Source of the DNA: Hygrophila difformis
Lineage: Eukaryota > Streptophyta > Magnoliopsida > Lamiales > Acanthaceae
Direction: 5' to 3'
Length of the DNA stretch: 64,000 nt
Assembly: GCA_030278955.1 (NCBI GenBank)
Contig: JAOANR010000004.1
Span: 12,698,428 to 12,762,427, forward strand
Positions 57,067 to 64,000 of this stretch are shown here, piece by piece (the first letter of the stretch is position 1; every line of letters begins with the position of its first letter). The notes under the pieces are model-generated. The model saw only the letters and a list, made by a program, of their open reading frames with translations, was not told the origin of the DNA and searched no databases. The position numbers were made by a program, and so were the translations under genes.

Positions 57067-58107
57067 TCACTGGTCGGGAGGTGGGAACTGACGACGCATA
57101 TACTCGTCCATCTGGCGCATGTAGGCGTACATGTCGGTCATGGAGGCCTGCTGCTCCAGCTGTCTCGTAGTGATCTTATCCATGCGAGCCTGGTATAGAT
57201 CCATCCTGGCATCCAGAGCGTCGTAGCGAGCCTGCCCGGCTGCAAACCCAGCATCCATACGAGCAAACCCCGCGTCCATACTAAGCTGCATACCCTGCAG
57301 CATCTGAACTATCTGCGGCATCTCCGCACCCTGCTGGGGAACCACGGGAGGCGGAGGTGGCTGCTCAGGAGGAACAACTAGAATCAAACCATCACCGTTG
57401 GGCTCCGGGCGAAGGACAGCCGGAGGAGCCCCACGTCGAAGAGCACTGCGTCGAGGGGCGTAGGTAGGGATACGGTAGTAGCCGCCAGCGGATAGCTCGT
57501 AAGGATCCGTCTCTGGGGACGTACGGATCCCCTGAGCCGCACACATGCCGCAAATAAGATGAACATGGGTAATCACCCTGCTCCCTCGTCCTCGGCGCAT
57601 ACCCCTCAGGTTGTCCGCGATACAAGCCCCAACATTCACCCTACCACCTCGGGCGAGAAAGCAGATGGTCTCATAGACGTGGTCTATAACAATATGGCTC
57701 CGGGTGATCGGCCGGACACGACCTAACCATATCTGAGCTAGCTCGCGCCACGGAGAGTCCATCGTCGTCAACCTCAGCTCGTGATCGTGCTCGAGTAGGG
57801 GAGCCGTCAAGGTGCATAAAACGCCCCACGCAGGCGGGGGTATACGACCCTCGGGCTGTGGCCGGAATACGCCGTCGTCAGGAAGGCCAAAGTAGACGTT
57901 GATCGCCCGAGCACTGAAATCTAGATGGCGACCCCGAACCCAGACTCGAGACAAGTCACTGTTCTCCCCGAGACCGCCAATGTTGGCGATGACCTCCATA
58001 GCTAAGTACCCAGAAGCGATGCCCTCGGGATGGCGCGCAAGTCCAGTCCACTGAAGAAGACCCAAAACTGGACTAACCCTGTCGTCGTCCATATGGCGAG
58101 GATACAT
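57067..58107 (-). CDS. Antisense ORF, plant-transposon-associated protein, 346 aa
   Basis: Open for 346 codons on the minus strand. Residues 1-200 (LARHPEGIASGYLAMEVIAN, VWVRGRHLDFSARAINVYFG, LAQIWLGRVRPITRSHIVID, CIADNLRGMRRGRGSRVITH) resemble the putative plant transposon protein domain found as an extra or antisense ORF in some plant gypsy elements. Residues about 235-265 are Pro-rich (PPEQPPPPPVVPQQG). Residues 270-335 form a repeated amphipathic region (FARMDAGFAAGQARYDALDARMD) likely to coil. GC content is far above the flanks. An upstream segment on the same strand (58880-58690) ends in GCAAG/GTATGC, a possible 5' exon and donor, but the acceptor is not clear. Function unknown. Confidence 0.65.
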   Translation of the reverse strand: MYPRHMDDDRVSPVLGLLQWTGLARHPEGIASGYLAMEVIANIGGLGENSDLSRVWVRGRHLDFSARAINVYFGLPDDGVFRPQPEGRIPPPAWGVLCTLTAPLLEHDHELRLTTMDSPWRELAQIWLGRVRPITRSHIVIDHVYETICFLARGGRVNVGACIADNLRGMRRGRGSRVITHVHLICGMCAAQGIRTSPETDPYELSAGGYYRIPTYAPRRSALRRGAPPAVLRPEPNGDGLILVVPPEQPPPPPVVPQQGAEMPQIVQMLQGMQLSMDAGFARMDAGFAAGQARYDALDARMDLYQARMDKITTRQLEQQASMTDMYAYMRQMDEYMRRQFPPPDQ

Positions 58108-58109
58108 GC

Positions 58110-58910
58110 AACCAATACCAAATGTAAGGATAAATCCTACACGGCGATTACATTAAGCATAATCTAGAAAACACAAGAACATGAAGTGTGAGCCCTAACA
58201 CGAGCAATCAAGAAGATAACCAAACCAATACTATGTCTAGAGAAGTCCCAAACCTCTTTGGGACATTTCGTCAAACACGTGGAGTGCGCAATAAATCAAG
58301 ACCAAAGGTTACTCGTAAACACATGGGGAACGCCCAAACCAAAACAATTGCTTAGGCAATAACTCATCATCATAACAGGGCATAAAACAACGACAACGAA
58401 CTCATCCGCATGCCCACAATACCAATACAAATCGGGAAATTAATGATTTCTTTAAAATATGGAATCTAGTAAAAACTTCCTCAAACTGGGCATACATTGT
58501 TGCACAAATACTTCCTAATCAACAAAAAAATAACAAGTATCTTCCAAACCCGCTAATTGCACAAATTAGGTCTAAAAACAACAAACCCCCAATATCTTGT
58601 CCCTAAGCCCTAATTTTTAAATTCACCCAAAGATTAAGGCTAAACAAGACATAAAATCTGAAATTGACAAGTAGAAGTAGTAGACGCATACCTTGCAAAG
58701 GAAAATCGAAGCCGGGAATGAGAGAATCGGGGGATGGGAGAACGAATTTGAGAGAAAACTAGAAGAAGCCTCGGAAGTAGAAATGGGGCGGAATGGCTCG
58801 CGCTCCGCGCGAGCCCTTTTACTCGAACTGCCATGGCCGCGCGGTCGCCGCGCGCCACCGCGCGGGCACCGCGCGAGCCTCAAAAATTGTTTTTTTTATT
58901 TATTTTTTTT
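58110..58910 (-). promoter_or_regulatory. Putative 5' region of the antisense ORF, ending in a GC-rich block
   Basis: AT-rich, intron-like DNA (58110-58690), then a short segment up to a very GC-rich palindromic block (58795-58880, repeats of CGCGCGAGCC / GGCTCGCGC). On the minus strand this is where a promoter and 5' exon should lie. At about 58910 the sequence abruptly becomes sense-strand reverse transcriptase. Confidence 0.35.
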
Positions 58911-58916
58911 TACCTT

Positions 58917-61211
58917 CTACTGTTCACTCGATGAGCTATACGGCAAGTTGTCGAAATGTGACTTCTGGCTGAAAGACGTGGCATTTCTCGGACACATAGT
59001 ATCCGCTGATGGAGTATCAGTGGATCCGGCAAAAGTCTCTGCCGTAACTGAATGGGCAACTCCCAAGAGTCCAACGGAAATAAGGAGTTTCCTTGGATTA
59101 GCCGGGTATTATAGACGATTTGTGAAGGACTTTTCAAGGATTGCACGTCCTTTGACCCAGCTACTAAAGAAGGGAGCAAAATACGAGTGGACCGAAGCTT
59201 GTGAGATTGCGTTTCAAGAGCTGAAGAAACGACTCACAACCACACCCGTATTAACACTACCGTCAGAGAATTGTGACTTCGAAGTATATAGCGATGCTTC
59301 GAAGGAAGGTTTAGGTTGTGTCTTGATGCAAGACTCGAGAGTCGTAGCCTATGCATCACGCCAACTAAAACCTCACGAGGAAAATTATCCGACACACGAC
59401 CTGGAGTTGGCAGCGGTCGTTTTCGCTCTAAAGATATGGAGACATTATCTTTATGGGCGGAAGTGTCGAATGTTCACCGTCCACAAGAGCTTGAAATATA
59501 TATTCACTCAGAAGGAGTTGAATTTGAGACAGCGAAGGTGGTTGGAACTTATTAAAGACTACGATTTAGAGATAGCATACCACGAGGGGAAGGCGAATGT
59601 GGTAGCCGATGCCCTAAGTCGGAAAACCCAACACGTGACAAACTCGTTGGTAATTCCGCCGGCATTGTACTTGGAATTGGCTAGATTGGAGTTAGAACTT
59701 GTGCATCCTGGCACAGTGAGAGAAACGGTCAATGCCATGGTCGTAGAAACTCCAATATTAGACGAGATTCGACTCGCTCAACCGGGCGACCCGAAACTCG
59801 AGAAGATAAAAGGGTATATTGCCGAAGGAAAGGCAATAGGATTTGCTGTCCACGAGGATGGAAGCATCCGTTTCAAAGGGAGGTGTGGGTGCCTCTTAAA
59901 TGTGCCGAATTGAAACTAAGGTTGATGGAGGAAGGGCACAACACGCCATATTCCGTACATCCCGGAGGTGACAAGCTATACAAAGATCTGAAGAATATCT
60001 ATTGGTGGCCGGGAATGAAGAAGGAAGTGGCGAACTTCGTGGCGAGATGTCTCATCTGCCAAAAGGTTAAGGCAGTGCGACATAAACCCTTAGGATTGAT
60101 GCAACCACTAGAGATTCCAAGTTGGAAGTGGGATAGCATCTCGATGGACTTTGTCTCGGGATTACCCCGATCACCTAAAGGCATGAACAAGATTTGGGTG
60201 ATTGTGGATAGGCTAACGAAGACAGCCATATTCATCCCAATGAAAGACACGTAGACTATGGACCAATTGGCACGAGCCTACATTGATAATGTGGTACGAC
60301 GACATGGAGTACCACATGATATCATTTCCGATAGAGACAGTAGATTTGTCTCTCATTTCTGGACGGAGTTACAAAAAGCTCTCGGTACTCAAATCAAAAT
60401 GAGCACCGCATTCCACCCGATGACGGATGGTCAAACCGAGAGAACAATCCAAACACTAGAAGACATGCTGAGAGCATGTGTGTTGGAATTCAAAGGAAAT
60501 TGGGAATCTCATTTACCCTTGATTGAGTTTTCCTATAATAATAGTTACCATGCTAGCATCGGCATGGCACCTTTCGAGGCGTTGTATGGACGAAAGTGCC
60601 GAAGCCCATTGAGCTGGGAAGAAAACGATAAGTCCGTGGTAGTGGGACCACAACTTATCGAAGACATGGCTCAACAAATCAAAGTGATTCAAGGGAAGAT
60701 GAAAGCCGCACAAGACCGTCAAAAGAGTTATGCCGACGTGAGACGACGAGACCTAGAATTCCAAGTGGGAGATAGAGTCATGCTAAAGATATCACCCATG
60801 AAGGGGGTGATGCGCTTTGGCAAACGAGGGAAGCTAAGTCCTCGATACATAGGACCTTACGAAATTCTAGAACGAGTCGGAACTCTAGCCTACCGATTGG
60901 CTTTACCGCCACACTTAGATCGAGTTCATAATGTCTTCCATGTCTCGCAACTAAAGAAGTATGTGCCGGACCCGACACATGTACTTCAACCGGAGATAAT
61001 TGAGTTCGATGAAGATTTGACTTACGAAGAAGTCCCAGTGCGTATTCTCGATACTAAGGAACGAGTAACGAGGAACAAAACCATCAAAATGATCAAGGTT
61101 CTTTGGTCAAACCACGAAAGTGAGACGGCAACTTGGGAAGTAGAATCCGACATGAGAGAACGATACCCGACATTGTTCCAAACCGATACCGACACAGTTA
61201 TGGGGACATAA
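58917..61211 (+). pseudogene. Truncated gypsy pol: RT tail, RNase H, integrase, chromodomain
   Basis: It begins inside reverse transcriptase at [20 protein letters not shown], then the connection region ([20 protein letters not shown]), RNase H ([35 protein letters not shown]), integrase zinc-binding region (VHPGGDKLYKDLKN...CLICQKVKA), integrase core (SMDFVSGLP, SDRDSRFVSHFW, HPMTDGQTERTI) and a C-terminal chromodomain-like segment (IKMIKVLWSNHESETATWEV). Interruptions: a one-base gain near 59885 and TAG at 60252-60254 where Trp is usual. In the long frame from 58693 the first 75 codons come from the GC-rich antisense region and are not pol. Confidence 0.9.
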
Positions 61212-61435
61212 CTGCAATCTTAAGGGGGAGAGGATGTGATACCACCTATTTTTCGTGCACTTTTGTAAATTGTTGAACTACGTTATGGCTTGATCCCTTT
61301 ACCGGGTACGTAGGCAGCTTAGAAGTTTCAATTCTAAGTTCAGTCACAACATAATAAAACAAACACAAGACCTTTAGCACGAGAAAAGCCGAAACACAAC
61401 TTCGAGGACGAAGTTGATTCTTAAGGAGGGTAGAC

Positions 61436-64000
61436 TGTAATACCCGTGAATTTTCCGTCATAAAATAAAACAATAATTAAATAAATAAATACTAAATAAA
61501 ATGAATACCATAAATAAATAAAAGAAGCCAGCAAATAAATAAATAAATAAAGATAAGGGAATGGGAAATGGGATTTTAACTTAAAATGGAATTTAATTAA
61601 ATAAAAAGAGTTATTAAAGTTAAATAAATTGTACACCGAAAACCGACACTAATGAACTCGAGGATTCGAGTCCAAAACATCCAATTAGACCCGAGTGAAA
61701 ATTTAGAGAGAGAGTAGAAACCCGAAGATACCCCGGAAACCGGAATTCGGGAGCATAGAGGGATAGAAACCCGAAAGAGAGGCGGAAAAGCACGACGGAT
61801 CGCACGACCCGACCGGACCGAAGTCCAGGCGAGTGTCGCGCGGTGGCCGCGCGGTAGAAGGAGGAACAGCGCGCCACGACCGCGCCACACGACAGATTCG
61901 CCCGTTGCGTGAATCTCTCGCCCGAACGCGGATTTTTCGACTTTCGGTTGAACATCTCTCGACCCAAGACCTTTAGGTCAGATGTTGGACGCCCTAGGGC
62001 TTGGGAAATCTATAAATAAATCCCTTGGGAGCCCCGAACAAGTTTACAAAACCCTACAACATTCTATACATTCGAAACCCTAAATCCGGAGTCGTCGGAG
62101 GCACGAAACCAAGACGAACGCTGTTGGACGAATTTCCTACAGATCTCCATAGTCGTGGTAAGTCTCGATCCAATCTCTATTCAATAAACGATTCGAAAAT
62201 GAATCCTAATCATCTCCTTTTTCTTTCTACACCCCGTATTGGATCTAGATCGTAGAACCCGACGAACGGAGAGGAGAAACGGTGGACTGGAAGCCACGCC
62301 TTCGAATAGACGATCCCGGACGTTCATACACTCGGTAAGTTAACTCTTACCTGGTTTTGGGATGAATTAAAACATTCAAAACTAAAAGATTAACAAGAAA
62401 TCGAAAATCTGTCAATCTAAACTTTCTATCGGCGCAACAGATTTGATGAATTTTTCCGAACCTTAAAACAAACTCAAACGGAAAAACTTAAAACACGAAA
62501 AACGTTCCTAAGGCTTAGATCTATCTACTGTAAATATTTGAGAATTTTTGGAATTGATTTGTTATGTGAAAACCCACCGAAACCGAACTGTTGGAATCTA
62601 GATCTTGAAATCTTGGACAGAACTTAGGAATGATCTTGATCACGTTTTTGACATAGGATCTAGACTGTTTTAGATCTTTGGCCGAACATGAAAGTTGTAG
62701 ATAATTGTCTTAAGATGATCTCTGTCAAATTTCATTAAATTTGGAGTTGAATTGGTATGGTAGAAATCGAAATCTTTAAACTGTGACACGTTAAACTCGA
62801 ACAGATTTGTTCTTATGCGAAAATTGGTGATTTTGACCTACTTAGGTATCTCGGATTGAAAAAGTGAAAACACGAAAGTTGTAGATCTTGACGTTTCTGA
62901 GTCAGATATGAAATTTTGGAATTTTTGGAATTAAATCTGATTTTAGACGAATTTTAGAGTAAACTATGGTTTACCGGAAACGAAATCTTGAAATCTTGTT
63001 GAAACATGGAATTAACCTTTAGGGTCGAAACGAATTGAGATATTCTTTTTAGATGAATAAAATTGAAGTCAGATTTTAAAAATTAAATCCCCTTACAAAC
63101 TTGATAAATTAAAATTAGGGGTGAGTGCTCTGCAGGGTGCCCCCTAACGATTCACTTCGTGCCGTAATGGATGATGGTGACCCCGCGCGCTAAACTTGAA
63201 ATGTGATATTGCCAAAATGGCGAAATATAGAGCCTACACTCTCGTGAATATCCGTATGGGTTTTCTGAGGCTCCGGAGTGGTACTGGGTATGGCTGATAC
63301 GGTTGCGGCCGCCGGGCTACCGGCTAAACTTGTTGACATCGCGATGCTATCGTGAAACTTTTAAATACCAAATCGGGGATGTAATGGGGATTCTAAACTA
63401 AATTAAATTAGATTAAATTATGTTGATGTCCAATTAAATTATTTAAATGCTTTCTTTAAATTATGGCTATTATTCTAAACCATGTGATATGTGCTATTAA
63501 ATAGAGCCCTGAAATAAATTATGCTATTGAATAGTTGATTAGATTAAATTCAATATTATGTTATTATCATGCTTTCAGTTATTTATTAAATTAATGGCTT
63601 TTAAACCCTACGATCATGCATGCGTTAACTTACTCAGCAAATTTGCTAACCAAAACCGTTTTTATTCCTTTTCTTATAGAATATGTGGAATGAGCATGTG
63701 TGAGCACGAATCATGCATGGGATTTTGGGAACTTTGTTTTGCTTTTAAATTCGCATTTTAGACTATATTCTGAACGGGCTTGTTTAACCCGTGTTTTGGC
63801 CATGTCGGCCCTATTTAAATTTTCCGATGCGATACTATACTAAAACAATTATTTCCGCTGCGCTATACTATTACTATTTTTCCAATTATATTGTATGGGT
63901 TATCTTGAATGATTTAAATACTTTTAAATACTGCAATACCTAGCCTTGCATCTCTTTAGTAAGCTCGGAGAAACCGTGTCTTACTAGGGGGATGTGGCGG
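61436..64000 (+). repeat. 3' LTR of the gypsy element (truncated by window end)
   Basis: Same sequence as 53429-56043 with scattered substitutions, one 49-bp unit fewer and small indels (an extra ATG near 63424, loss of AGCT near 63316). About 41 bp are missing at the right edge. Confidence 0.95.

Larger units (their letters stand above)
53429..64000 (+). mobile_element. Tekay-type Ty3/gypsy chromovirus, chimeric, right end outside window
   Basis: 5' LTR 53429-56084, PBS at 56088, internal region 56085-61435, polypurine tract TTAAGGAGGGTAGAC just before the 3' LTR, which starts at 61436 and is cut by the window end. Long LTRs, RNase H-integrase order and a C-terminal chromodomain-like region place it among Tekay/Del chromoviruses. 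Gag, protease and the N-terminal two thirds of reverse transcriptase are absent. In their place are a short sense ORF and an antisense ORF. LTRs are very similar, so the chimera moved recently, presumably with proteins supplied in trans. Confidence 0.9.

Noticed and set aside
58693..58916. N-terminal 75 codons of the long frame leading into gypsy pol
   Set aside because: This part is the reverse strand of the antisense gene's 5' region; it is open by chance and fused to pol only by the chimera junction.
61246..61435. A possible extra gene between pol and the 3' LTR
   Set aside because: Only short frames; the stretch is the usual untranslated region up to the polypurine tract.

Overview
The window is plant nuclear DNA, most likely from a eudicot. 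It is AT-rich, its genes have GT-AG introns, and almost all of it is made of plant transposable-element families: a CACTA element, Ty1/copia and Tekay-type Ty3/gypsy retrotransposons, hAT- and Mutator-like non-autonomous elements, Stowaway-like MITEs and tRNA-derived SINEs. The species cannot be fixed from the sequence alone.

Layout. 0.4-0.7 kb: last exons of an unrecognised gene. 0.7-8.1 kb: MITEs, a SINE relic, a TIR element with a duplicated end, and AT-rich degenerate tandem repeats. 8.1-17.1 kb: an 8.5-kb CACTA (En/Spm) element carrying a TNP2-type transposase gene and a nine-exon Transposase_24-type gene, both broken; it sits between two 252-bp direct repeats. 17.7-25.1 kb: the best cellular gene, an MMTAG2-like nuclear protein in four exons, whose 4.3-kb first intron holds a copia relic and an hAT element with a SINE inside it. 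25.5-31.0 kb: an antisense gene relic and a reverse-oriented copia element with a perfect 5-bp TSD. 31.0-37.7 kb: a three-level nest, a Stowaway-like MITE inside the LTR of a copia element inside a short hAT-like element. 37.8-41.5 kb: pieces of another LTR family, each abutted by a MITE, and a 5'-truncated LINE encoding an RNase H domain. 42.5-45.8 kb: a predicted two-exon antisense gene for a small secreted Gly/His-rich protein; its intron holds a MULE-like MITE, two SINEs and a Stowaway-like MITE. 45.9-51.6 kb: a long-armed palindromic MITE split by a nearly full-length copia element (TSD CACTG). 51.9-52.2 kb: a composite SINE. 53.4 kb to the end: a chromovirus-type gypsy element with 2.65-kb LTRs in which gag, protease and most of the reverse transcriptase are replaced by a short coiled-coil ORF and a convergent 346-codon antisense ORF.

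Only three loci look cellular: the 0.4-0.7 kb exons, the MMTAG2-like gene and the small secreted-protein gene. Most transposon genes are broken by nonsense changes, several of the C-to-T/G-to-A type expected from decay of methylated DNA. The two most unusual structures are the 252-bp direct repeat replacing the left tip of the CACTA element, and the chimeric gypsy element with an antisense ORF.
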